Shown here: piece by piece, positions 22,390 to 32,639 of the stretch
Position numbering within the stretch: the first letter of the stretch is position 1
Layout of the letters: each line of letters starts with the position of its first letter
Origin: Paraphaeosphaeria minitans
Lineage: Eukaryota > Ascomycota > Dothideomycetes > Pleosporales > Didymosphaeriaceae
DNA: 64,000 nt
Assembly (NCBI GenBank): GCA_015832175.1
Contig: WJXW01000001.1
Span: 1,798,001-1,862,000, forward strand
Direction: 5' to 3'
Position numbers and translations under genes: made by a program
The notes under the pieces: generated by a model
Told to the model about the DNA's origin: nothing
Databases searched by the model: none
Seen by the model: the letters and a program-made list of their open reading frames with translations, nothing else

Positions 22390-22742
22390 ACTTGCGACGC
22401 GGTGCAGCTGTTCGACGCTTCACGTGAACGCAACTTTCCAAAATTTACTGCCAAAAATCTTGGCGCGAGTAAGGCCGCTGCCGCGGTCAAGCTCCGCGCT
22501 AAAGTAGCGTTGCTGACGTTGCTGACCTCGCTTGCGCCAACGCTCGCGGCTCTAGGACTATCATCTGGCCCTGAGAGAAGACGGCGGCACGTGCATTGTA
22601 GACTGCCCTGGAGCCCATTTTTTGTTGACGGTTGGCATTTTCCTAAAACGAGTGGATTTGCGAGCTGACACAGGCTTAGCAGGATCTAGCATAGCCTTCA
22701 CTTTCAATCCTGGCGACCAATGTCGTTTCCCTCCACAGTCCC
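22390..22742. promoter_or_regulatory. divergent UTP3-TSC10 promoter
   Basis: A 353-nt intergenic stretch between two start codons facing apart. A CACGTG E-box lies at 22421-22426, about 32 nt upstream of the UTP3 start. CCAAAATTTACTG near 22438 resembles the A/T-rich ribosomal RNA processing element found upstream of yeast ribosome-biogenesis genes, consistent with Utp3. These motif readings are by eye. Confidence 0.5.
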
Positions 22743-23892
22743 ATGGAAATCGTACTGTCGTGGCTAACAATAGCCTTTCTGATCTTGCTCGGATACCTAA
22801 GCTTGAGCATCATGGGCTTCTTTTCGTGGGGTAACAAATTCCCAGTGGAGGGACGGGTAGGTCAATTTCAAGTACACCTAGACGCCATTGAAGCTCACCA
22901 CAACGCAGACGGTCCTCCTCACCGGAGCGTCCTACGGCATGGGCAAAGAGCTCGCAAAGCTGCTCAGCCAACGGGGCGCATCCGTCATTCTCGTCGCCCG
23001 CAACGTAGAAAACCTCCAAGCCGCAACCGCCTACGCAAAAGCCGCCGCAAAGAACCCCTCGACCCAGCGCTTCCACTACATCTCCGCCGACTGCACTTCG
23101 GAAGCCGAAAACACTCGCCTCCTCGACGAATCCACCACCTGGAACGACGGCAAAGCGCCCGATATCGTCTGGGCCAACGCCGGCTCGGCCACCCCCGGCC
23201 TCTTCCTCGACCAGAAAACCGACACCCTGCGCCAGCAAATGGACATCAACTACTGGGCGGCGTGCTACCTCGCGCAGCGGACGCTTGAAGCGTGGTTGTA
23301 CCCTTCTACACCCTACAAACCTAACGCACCTCCCGAGCCCACACACCACTTCATTGTGACATCCTCCGTCCTCGGCTTCATCAACATCCTCGGCTACGGC
23401 GGGTACTCGCCCGCCAAAGCCGCGCTGAAAACCCTCTGCGACGGCCTCCGCCAGGAAGTCATCCTCTATAATGGCGCGCGCCGCTCCAACAATGCCGCAC
23501 CGGGCTTCGCACCTGCACCCTTCGACGTCGCAGTCAACATGATCGCGCCTGCGACCATCCTCTCCCCCGGTGAGCTGAACGAGAACCGCACGAAGCCGGA
23601 TGTCACGAAGAAGCTCGAGGAGACGGATCCGAAGCAGACGGAGCTGGAGGCCGCGACGGCGGCGATTAAGGGGCTGGAGGCAGGGAATTACTCGACTGCG
23701 ACGAGCTGGTTGGGCGATCTGATGCGTATGAGTAGTATGGGGAGTGCGAGAAGGGACAATTTGATCAAGGATACGGTGGGTACGTGGGTCACGAGTCTAG
23801 TGTGGTTGCTGCTTGGGCCGGATATGGATGGGAAGGTGTTCAATTGGGGGCAGAAGGAGGGAATGCCGGCGTATAAGCCGAATTCGGTTTGA
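22743..23892 (+). CDS. TSC10: 3-ketodihydrosphingosine reductase (Tsc10/KsrA)
   Basis: ER enzyme that reduces 3-ketosphinganine with NADPH, the second step of sphingolipid synthesis. Exons 22743..22856 and 22909..23892 give 365 residues. The first exon encodes an N-terminal membrane helix (IVLSWLTIAFLILLGYLSL) and ends FPVEGR; the second starts TVLLTGASYGMG, the nucleotide-binding Gly motif of short-chain dehydrogenases (residues 43-50). NAG is at about 128-130, the catalytic Ser in TSSVLGF near 190, and YSPAK near 204-208. The C-terminus has a further hydrophobic stretch (TSLVWLLLG). I chose acceptor 22908 (CAG) over 22893 because the latter would leave a 37-nt intron and because the family reads GRTVLITGG here. 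Confidence 0.93.
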
Positions 23893-24215
23893 GCTGGTGA
23901 ATCCACTTGTTGTTCCGAGGTGAGCTCGCAACTGCAGGCTGCCCGTCCATCTGCTTACTAGGTCATCGTGCTACCACTGCATACTTATTCGTGCATTCAA
24001 TAAGACCTATTTTGCGCAATTAGATCTGGTAGTGACGAAGGGTGAATGGCTAGGATGCCGAATTTGTCTGTTCTACAACTTGAGGAGACACAATGTACGC
24101 TCTGTATGCTATGATTGCGGCTTGAGACGCTAAAAAAAGGTATCTCGGTCAACCACCTGCTGTAGCTTTTACAATGTTCACGCCAACCCGTGTCCATCTA
24201 CTAGTTACGCAGACG
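23893..24215. other. convergent 3' flanks of TSC10 and the carrier gene
   Basis: The 323 nt between the stop codons of two converging genes. It should hold both 3' untranslated regions. No additional gene or structured element seen. Confidence 0.5.
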
Positions 24216-25422
24216 CTAGATATCTCCACGCATCTCGCGGAAGAAATCCATGACACCAGTGAACACGACCAGCAGGATACCACCGCCTGGTCCCAATCTG
24301 AGCACCTTGGGCAAGAAGCCTTTGTAGAGAGCACCGAAACCTTCCTCTCTCATGACGGTGCCGAGAGCGGGCCATGCCCAGTTGTACTTGGGTACGGTTC
24401 CTGCGACCTTGGTAGAGTTCTGAATGCGCGACTTGACAACGTCCATGGGGGTGTTAACGATGGTACCGACAGTTCCACCAATGGCACCGGAGATGAGATC
24501 GTTCGTGACCTGGCCCTGCTTGGTGGTGGCCGTGGGGATGAGTTCACGGACTTGGAAGATGCAGCCAAAGTATCCGGCATTCCAGAGGATGTGGCGCCAC
24601 ATGGTCGACTCGAGACCCTGGTAAAGGGTGAGTGGGCCTTCGTTCTTCACGGTCTTCGTGAAACAGTCGATCATGCCGTTGTACTTGTGCGCCTGCGCCT
24701 TGTCCTGGAGACGGATCTTGATAAGCTCGAAGGGCACGACGACGAACGACTCAGTAGCTCCTGCAGTTGCACCGGTAAGAACGGAGAGTGACTGTGTCAT
24801 CTTCTCCTGGCCGAAGAGATTGCGGTAAAAGGTACCCCATGAGTCGTTGGCTGCGAATTTGGTGGCCCTGGATGGTTTAGTACTCGTGCAGAGGTGGGAG
24901 CTGAAGAATAGCTACCTCTTCGGCGCCTCCATGAGAATAGGCGCGCTGATACCGCGGTATAACCTGGAAAAGCTGCACAGTGTCAGCGTCAATGCGTGCT
25001 GACTGATGTGCTTAACCGTACCCTTCATTCTTGATGATCTTGCGGAAACAATCCACCATTCCATTGTAACCCTCCTCACCCGTGACCTTTCCGGTCTGTA
25101 GCTGTCTGTGCGAGTTTAGGATATGTCTGGAGCTCGATCGGACGCAATGCGCTTACACTCGGGTCTTGACAACATCAAGCGGGTACCTATTGAGTCAGCG
25201 CGCATTCCAATGCTGGGTCCACGAACTTACATGACCAAGATCTAGACGCGCATGTTAATTGAGCATGTTCTAGTTGGTTATGGACCGACGGCACTCACTT
25301 CAGACACACCGGCCACGGCACCTGCACGTCGGTTAGCTACATGTCCCAGGAAATTTCCGCCATTGAGACTCACCAGCCGCGAATTGGTAGACAAACGGGA
25401 GCGGTTTCGGTGCGTCCGCCAT
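24216..25422 (-). CDS. ODC1: mitochondrial 2-oxodicarboxylate carrier (Odc1/2 type)
   Basis: Inner-membrane carrier of the SLC25 family that exchanges 2-oxoadipate and 2-oxoglutarate, linking mitochondrial and cytosolic lysine metabolism. Seven exons: 25422..25374, 25321..25299, 25241..25231, 25186..25157, 25105..25022, 24972..24916 and 24867..24216, giving 301 residues. The third exon is only 11 nt. Splicing gives MADAPKPLPFVYQFAAGAVAG, then the first carrier signature YPLDVVKTR, the second PFELIKIRLQD and the third PMDVVKSRIQN. The segment NEGFSRLYRGISAPILMEAPKRATKFAAND is diagnostic for oxodicarboxylate carriers (Arg-x-Tyr-Arg-Gly-Ile, then the Met-Glu-Ala-Pro-Lys-Arg contact stretch). I chose acceptor 24973 because it alone supplies Phe-Ser-Arg before LYRG. 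Which of the two yeast paralogues it matches is not decidable. Confidence 0.93.
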
Positions 25423-25919
25423 TGTGCTAGCGATATAGGAAGGGGAGGAAGAAAAATGTAGAGTGGGGAGGTGTGGTGTAGGAGCGTGAGTCTCACCGAC
25501 CGCACGAGACCTGGGGAAAGACGACTGGCCCGAGTAGCTGCAATCGATAACGCGGCAGAAATGGGGTTCACCTAAAAGCAACAATGCTTCGTCCGTCACC
25601 GGAGCTATCTCGCACCGAGAGGTTTATCCGGCACGTCAATTACACGTGACCTGTCCCGCCGAGTCCCTTCTTGATTGGCTTTTCTTGATTGGCTTTGGAC
25701 GACGCGCTTTCGCGTCGCAGCCTCATGGCAACGCGTCAAAGGTCCTTCTTTGATCAGAAACCACGGCCAAAGGTATCGAAGATATCATATGCCCAATTCG
25801 ATCATTTTTCATACTAATAGGTCTAGCATTTTAACCAATGGCCGGGCCGTCCACGAAACCATCCCACCGACCAGCATAATACCGCTGCACCCCGCCAAGT
25901 CGTCACCGGTCCACCTATC
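25423..25919. promoter_or_regulatory. divergent carrier-DNA2 promoter with MCB, CCAAT and E-box motifs
   Basis: About 500 nt between two start codons facing apart. It holds an ACGCGT hexamer (25731-25736, about 185 nt upstream of the DNA2 ATG) next to GACGCGC and TTTCGCGTC at 25701-25717, which together look like an MBF/SBF target region. A 15-bp direct repeat TTCTTGATTGGCTTT (about 25669 and 25683) gives two CCAAT-box cores on the opposite strand, and a CACGTG E-box is at about 25643. Confidence 0.6.
25731..25736. promoter_or_regulatory. MCB box (ACGCGT) upstream of DNA2
   Basis: Perfect MluI cell-cycle box, the MBF consensus for G1/S genes, with two further CGCG-containing sites within 30 nt. 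A single hexamer could be chance; the cluster and the identity of the gene make it credible. Confidence 0.6.
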
Positions 25920-28900
25920 ATGCCCTCGAACCAGACTCGAAGAAAGCTCAAGAGCTTCCAGTTCATCGAGGGTGCACCTGCTCCTCAAACTATGGCACGC
26001 ATCGACGCGGAAAAGGAAAATACGGTTGCGCGGAAGGAACCCAAGGCCGTTGCTGCGAAACAGCGAGTTGATTCGCACCAAACCACAACCACAGAAGCTG
26101 CTGAGCAGGCTGCACAAACACCGAGACCGGCCAAGGCGAACACAAAGTCATGTCCACCCCCATCGACACCTGGGACTAGGTTCCCGCTTGCCGAGCTCGT
26201 TGGTAACGTTGACGATTCTAGTCGACATGTCGTCAAGACCATTGTGTCGCCAGAGGAACAGCTATGTTGGCGTGGGTCGCAGCAGATAAATACGCCTCTT
26301 CCACGCAAGCGGAAACGTGCACGAAGCTCCTCGCCGGCGGCGCCTTCTCCAGACGATCATCAGGTACAACATCAGGACGCGAGACAGCTCACCACCCCTC
26401 AGGCCAATCCTGCGACGGAATTATGGAACCAGTACACGAACAACAAGGGAACGCCGAGCGGACATAAGAATATAGCATTCGCGCATCTCATCAGCGAAGC
26501 CTCGCCGCGATCCTCTGCGACCGCCGGGAGCGTGAGTGGTCTTCGTAGGTGGGCCAGCTGTGGTGTTGAGTTCCCAGCATCTACCAAGAAAAGGAGACGG
26601 GTGCAAGCACCAATTGGTGTTTTCAAGGAACACACCGAGGATCCAGCAGACCAACCAAGCTCCGATGGACACTTCCAAGGGCCACCGAAGGGCAAGACCA
26701 ACCTGGCAGAAATGCTCGAAAAGATGCGCGAATCAATGGCGAAGCCTGTTCGGAGAACGGGTTCACAGGCTCCATCCAGCTCGTCGCCTTTGCCGGCCGC
26801 CGAGCGCCTGGATACACCAGCAGATTCACCCTTGCGCCGTCTCGGACGGGCGGACTTCGAAGATGAAGAAACATCTGACACCCTTGTTGGAGATGATGCT
26901 GCTGCTGCGAAGAAAGAAGAAGATGAGGAAGATGAGGAAGATGAGTTCGGGTCTCATAGAACCTCGGGTTCTTCCGACGAGTTCGGAGATGTCGACTTCG
27001 ATGATGATATAGCGGACGTTCTTGAGATCTCGGGTCAGACTGCGACCGCCCAGCAGGCACAGATTCTTCATCCACCTGAACAGGATCTAATACTCTCGCA
27101 AGTAGTTCCTCGTGAGCCTTCTGGCCCTCCTGTATTGGAAGCAGCAGATAGTGATGATGAGTTCGGATTGGATGAGGACGTGTTTGCGGAAGATCTTGAG
27201 CATGTAGCGTCGCTTTACGATGCTAGAGCTGAGCGTACACCCGAGCAGCAGGCGTTCGGTGTGAACGCAACGGAGAACAGGCAAACGGAGAACGAGGCTC
27301 CGCTTGCACCTGCGCCCCCAGTCATCAACCTGGTCGACGACGACGATGATGATGATTTTGGCGACGATATAGATGTCGATGAGTTTGCTGCAGCCGAAGT
27401 GGCAGCATCGCAAGTACCCGCCACGAATGTATGTAGACTACGAACATATTAACGAATGAATGCTGAATCTCGAAGAGTGCACAGGACACTAGAGCTATTC
27501 AACGCTACCTCATAAAGTGTGTAGATGAGGGCCACTACAAGACTGAGAAAGGCTATCAAATGCCGGAGAAGGTGCGATCCTCTGCTTCCTCGTTTGCTTT
27601 GGTCACGTACGCTAATCAAGCATAGGTTCTGTTAGTTGAGGACGAGAAGACGAAACTGTTCAAGGCTATCACTCTTCGGCAAGCCTGGTACGATACGCCA
27701 TGTACCCCAGGTTCCTTCGTGCACGTCATCGGACAGTTCTCAAAGACGGGACAATGCATCATCGACGACCACCAAAACATGCTCATCCTCCACCCTGATC
27801 ATTTGATTTCAGCCACAGTTGTCGCCGACTCTTTTGGTTGTCTACGACGAGCTGTTCTCCAAGACCGGGTAAAGGCGACTAGTCGAGCCAATGCCCCCAT
27901 GCTGTATGGCACACTGCTTCACGAGCTATTCCAGGAAGCTTTGAAGGCCAACAATTGGGATACGGACTTTCTCTTGGAAATCATCGATAAGCTTATCCCG
28001 AGCAAGTTTGAAACGATTCTTGAGATCAATTCCAACTGTGAAGAGGTCAAAGAACACATCAGCAGTAAATTACCGGAACTTCAATCATGGGCTAAGATCT
28101 TTGTCCGCGCCAAACCTAGAGCAGATGCCATCGTACGGGAACGAAACGGACGGCAGTCCATCATGAGCATCAACAAGCTTCTCGATGTTGAAGAACATGT
28201 CTGGTCACCAATGTACGGCCTGAAAGGCAATATTGATGCGACGGTACAAGTCACCATGCAGGACGACCAAGGCGAACGCACTCTTACGGTCCCTTTCGAA
28301 GTGAAGACGGGCAAGAATTCTTCGAATGCAGCGCATGTCGCACAGACGGCTTTGTATAACCTGTTGTTGTCTAACCGCTATGGTAAGTCGCCATCCCCAT
28401 GTACCAGATTTTACTGATCTTCGAATTTACAGATGTCAACGTTGCATACGGCATTCTGTATTACCTTGAGACCTCAGATACGAGTCGTATTCCCATGATT
28501 CGTAATGATATCATCCATATGATCATCAAGCGCAACGAGTTGGCTTGTTATGTACGAGATCGCATCGAGTTACCCGATATTTTGAAAGAGGACCACAAAT
28601 GCGGCAACTGCTATGCTCAAGAAGCATGTTTTATCTACCACAAGCTCGTGGAGGAAGGTCAAGGCGAAAGGTTCAACAATAAAGCGAAGGAACGCTATGA
28701 TGAGCTCGTGAAGGATCTTACACCCTCGGATCAAGAATTCATGAAGAAATGGGACGATTTGCTCACCAAAGAAGAATCCAATATGATGAAGTTCCGACGA
28801 GAGCTCTGGACGATGCTCAGCACCGAGCGAGAGAATCTTGGAAGGTGCTTCTCGAACGTCATCCTTGAACCCGGATCAGGCCACGAAGAGAAGAACGGCC

Positions 28901-31059
28901 AGAAGATCAATCGCTTTTCCTACACATTCACAAAGCAACAGTCAAAGCCCGGCTTTTCCTTCATGGAATCTCAGCTTATCGTTGGTGAGCCTGTTGTCGT
29001 CTCCGACGAGCAAGGGCACTTTGCGCTGGCTAATGGCTATGTCACCAATGTACGGAAACACCGCATCACCGTGGCTGTTGACCGCCGCCTGCACAATTCC
29101 CGCATTAAGCTTCCTGGCTTTCATTCGCAAGACAACCAGTCCTTCGCCGGCATCATGGAAGTATCGAAAGAAGGCGAAACAGTAGCAGAGTATCAAGAGA
29201 ACGAAGAGCCCGTTTTGTATCGCTTGGATAAAGACGAATTCAGTAATGGCATGGCGGCTGCTCGCAACAATCTAATCCAGATGATGGACGACAACATCTA
29301 TAAAGCACGGGACGTCCGCTCACTTATCGTTGGAGGTCGCGCACCTGTTTTCTCAGCTGCACCGAACGCTTTCCTTCCAGAGTCGTCGCAGATGTCGATG
29401 AACTCTGACCAGAAAGCGGCAGTGTCCAAGGTCATGTCAGCCAAGGACTACGCTCTTGTTCTAGGGATGCCGGGAACCGGAAAGACGACTACTATCGCAC
29501 ACATCATCCGCACTCTTGTCGCCAGAGGCAAGAGTGTGCTTCTTACCTCGTATACACACACCGCAGTTGACAACATTCTACTGAAAATCCGGAACGACAA
29601 CATCGGCGTCTTGCGCATCGGCGCAACCGCCAAAGTCCACTCCGACGTTCGCCAGTTCGCCACGTTAGCCGCCGAGACTAAGGATAGTTTGGAGGAGCTT
29701 GAGAGGTCCTGGATGGAGCCACCGGTCGTAGCTACGACTTGCTTGTCTATCAACCACCCGTTGTTCAACCGACGAATTTTTGATTACTGCATTGTCGACG
29801 AAGCGTCTCAAATCACGCTCCCTGTTTGCTTAGGACCCATCCGCATGTCGCAGAAGTTCATCCTGGTCGGAGATCATTACCAGCTCCCTCCTCTTGTCCA
29901 GAACAAGCAGGCATCTGAAGGTGGCTTAGATGTATCTCTATTTAAGATGTTATGTGAGGCGCATCCTGAGGCTGTTGTTAGTCTCGAGCACCAGTACCGA
30001 ATGTGTGCCGATATCATGCTTCTGTCGAACACGTTCATCTACTCTGGACGACTCAAGTGTGGGACACCTGCTGTAGCCTCTCGCCAGCTTGCCTTGCCGA
30101 ACCCCTCCGGCCTCTCGGCTCATCACAACAAATTACAGCCTTTGCGACCTGTTGGAGATTCTGCTTGTATCGGTTCCAACTCTCCAGGCTGCTGGCTGAA
30201 ACGAAGTCTTTCTCCAAGTGCTCCCGTGGTCTTCATTAACACCGATCGCATCTCAACACAACTCGAAACACAAGCTGGTCCACGCGTCAGCAATACCCTC
30301 GAAGCGCGTCTTGTCACGCAACTCGCCCTATCCCTCCTCTCGCTCGGTGTTTCTGCTTCCGAGATCGGAGTCATTGCGCTCTACCGCAGCCAACTCGCAT
30401 TGCTACGCACGTCGCTCTCTTCCGCACACACACAGACGCAATGCTCCAAACTTGCAGCGCCAGCTACTGGAGCCAACATTGCAGCTGTCGAGCTCCACAC
30501 AGCGGACAAGTTCCAAGGCCGTGACAAGGAGGTCGTACTCGTCTCCTGCGTGCGAAGCAACGATAACGGCGTTGTAGGAGACTTGCTCAAAGACCGCCGT
30601 CGAGTTAACGTCGCGCTTACCCGAGCGCGCAGCAAGCTCATCATTCTAGGCAGCGAGAAGACGCTTTCAGAAAACGACTTACTGCGAGATATTGTCGCGC
30701 TCTGCCGCGAGAAAGAGTGGGTGCTCGACATCACGCAGGACATGATCGACGGCCACACCTTCAACGAAGGGCTCACACAACCCACTGGCAAAACACCTTC
30801 GAAGCCACGCTCGCACTTCGCAGCGATGAGTAAGAGCCCGACACCGAGCCCGACTAAGAAGCGGAAGGCGTTGGGCGACATCACCGCGGGCGGGCAGGTA
30901 AACACAAGACCACATAAACGGAGCCGGAAGACACCGACTGACAGCGCAAAGAAGCCAAGGACGGGGAGCAAGACACCTGCAAAGGTGTTCAATGCAGGAA
31001 GGAGGGGCATACTCGATGGGCGACCGGTGTTGCAGAACATCTTCAACGAGGCAGTCTGA
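25920..31059 (+). CDS. DNA2: DNA replication nuclease-helicase Dna2
   Basis: Processes long Okazaki flaps and resected DNA ends. Exons 25920..27428, 27485..27571, 27626..28382 and 28433..31059 give 1,659 residues. The first 500 residues are disordered, with a PIP-like start (RRKLKSFQFIEG) and Asp/Glu runs. The Dna2 nuclease domain (about 520-860) starts RAIQRYLIKCVDEGHY and carries four iron-sulfur cysteines: Cys604 in SFGCLRRA, and Cys841, Cys844 and Cys850 in CGNCYAQEAC. The SF1 helicase has Walker A GMPGTGKTTT near 1129, THTAVDN, Walker B IVDEASQ near 1240, GDHYQLPPLV, LEHQYRM, DKFQGRDKEVVLVS and NVALTRARSKLIILG. The tail is basic and ends GRPVLQNIFNEAV. Some helicase-side spacing near 30100-30250 holds a Ser-rich insert. 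It shares a promoter region with the carrier gene and lies near SLD3. Confidence 0.96.
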
Positions 31060-31518
31060 TTGGTGCTCTCGCTCGAGTATATTAGACTTAGCTTGCAGGC
31101 ACGATGTCTTGGCTAGGACGGTCTGGATTGTATAAGTCGAAGCTTTTGCGGGTGAAGGTGTTGGGTATGTGAGGAGTCTGAACAGCCCACTTCGCATAGA
31201 ATCAGTGTTCTAGCGAGCATTTTTGAAATAGCAATTCCACCCACTTACACGCATCCATCCATCCATCACGCGACGTTCCACCAGGTGTTGGCGCTCATAT
31301 TTCTTGGGCGCGTCTAGTCCCCATTTGTCGTGCCCACCTTTTCTGGGGGCCGAAAGGGGACTCGCCAACCACGCCACATATACAACCTTGTCGTGTGACT
31401 CCGCCCGTTACCCGTGGGAGTACATACATATACGGGACGGGTCTGTCATGTCACTAAGCTAGTGCTGCCTAGCTCCGCTTACCTTTCAAGAAAGTATTTT
31501 TGAAGTACGGTGGTGATC
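31060..31518. other. DNA2 3' flank and promoter of the small CaaX gene
   Basis: About 460 nt without a coding frame I can support. CATC repeats (CCATCCATCCATC) occur near 31255. The last part should be the promoter of the small gene starting at 31519. Confidence 0.45.
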
Positions 31519-31956
31519 ATGGCAAAGTCTACTCAAGGTACGCCTTCTAGCGCACCGTACCCTTGACATATTGAATTGACAATGGCAAGGCAAGGGCGAG
31601 GAGTCCGAGAAGAAGAAGTCCAGATGGCAGAAACTCAAAGAGGAAAATGAGGAGAGGAAGAAGAAGAATATTCAGCGGATTTCTGCGAAGGAGGCGACTG
31701 AGCGGACTGGGTGTGTCCCTTCCTTCACCTTCCTTTCCCTGTGTGCGAGACTGTTGAGGTTGGCAAAGGAGGCTAATGAGAGGTGTGTAGGTACGACGAG
31801 ACGGGTAAGCCGGCGACGCAATGGCGTAAGGAGCAGCATGCGAAGTGGGTGGAGGAGCAGAAGGAGGACAATTTGAAGTTTGGGGTCGCTGTGGTCTCGG
31901 CGTTGGCGCCGGGGGCAGCGAAAGGAGCGGCCACGGATGGGTGTGTGGTTATGTAG
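31519..31956 (+). CDS. small Lys/Glu-rich protein ending in a CaaX box (CVVM)
   Basis: A three-exon gene too short to stand out: 31519..31537 (19 nt), 31590..31710 and 31791..31956, giving 101 residues in one frame. Donors are GTACGC and GTGTGT; acceptors are GCAAG and TGTAG. The protein begins MAKSTQGKGEE, continues as a charged helix rich in Lys and Glu (SRWQKLKEENEERKKK), then ISAKEATERTGYDETGKPATQWRKEQHAKW, and ends with a neutral Ala/Gly/Val stretch and the last four residues CVVM. Cys-Val-Val-Met is a strong farnesylation signal, the same ending as many ascomycete lipopeptide pheromones, but the charged body is unlike those short precursors. A small membrane-tethered adaptor is equally possible. 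I do not recognise the family. Neighbours are DNA2 and SLD3 on the same strand. Confidence 0.65.
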
Positions 31957-32639
31957 CTCTGGGGTGACAGAGGTAGAACGGGGGGTGGTTATGGGGAAGA
32001 GATGGCCTGTGGTAATTTTAGGATGCGACGGAGCGATGATGTTGGGGTTAAGGCATTAGGGCCACATCATGAGACACGTTATGTTTGGCTTTGTATTCAT
32101 TTGATTGACGCGGTTAATTGACATGTGTATACTGCAACTAAAATGTCCACGTTTTGGTGTGTGAGGTCTTTAGACATGGGTTAGCGGCGGGCTCTGAGGA
32201 GCCTTAGACGCCTCATAATAGACTCACGTCCCTACTAGCGAACGACTGGTTTATAACAAATCTGCATTTGCGTATTCTGTGCCTTTGAATGATTATTGAT
32301 CTCCCCAAGACCGTGACGGGAATGCAAACCGATAGGGTCGCTATGGCAAGCTCCTCGATCGTTAGGTATTATAGATATGGTTGTTGTTTACCTTTGATCC
32401 TATTGGATATGGAAATGTCAGAGGAATTGCTACACATAGATATCAAGAATGCCTGTCATCGGATTAAGTTCATGTTCGGTGGTACCGAGCGGCATGACGG
32501 CGTGACGTGCTAAAGTTCTGGGTCCACCAGCACGAGCCACGCGACTTTCGTGTAGGTAGGTAAGAACGCGTCGTACCGGCAGCAACAACCATTGAGCGCT
32601 CACCTTCACCGCTGCACCGCACAGCTATGAACACCACTC
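31957..32639. promoter_or_regulatory. SLD3 upstream region
   Basis: About 680 nt without a gene. Next to the SLD3 start it holds ACGCGT (32566-32571), a GCGACTTTCG motif at about 32540 that resembles a Swi4/6 site, and a TAGG run at about 32555. A small upstream ATG at 32627 opens a 20-codon frame that overlaps the SLD3 start in another frame and stops at 32689. Confidence 0.5.
32566..32571. promoter_or_regulatory. MCB box (ACGCGT) upstream of SLD3
   Basis: Perfect MluI cell-cycle box 69-74 nt upstream of the chosen SLD3 ATG, mirroring the one upstream of DNA2. Confidence 0.6.
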
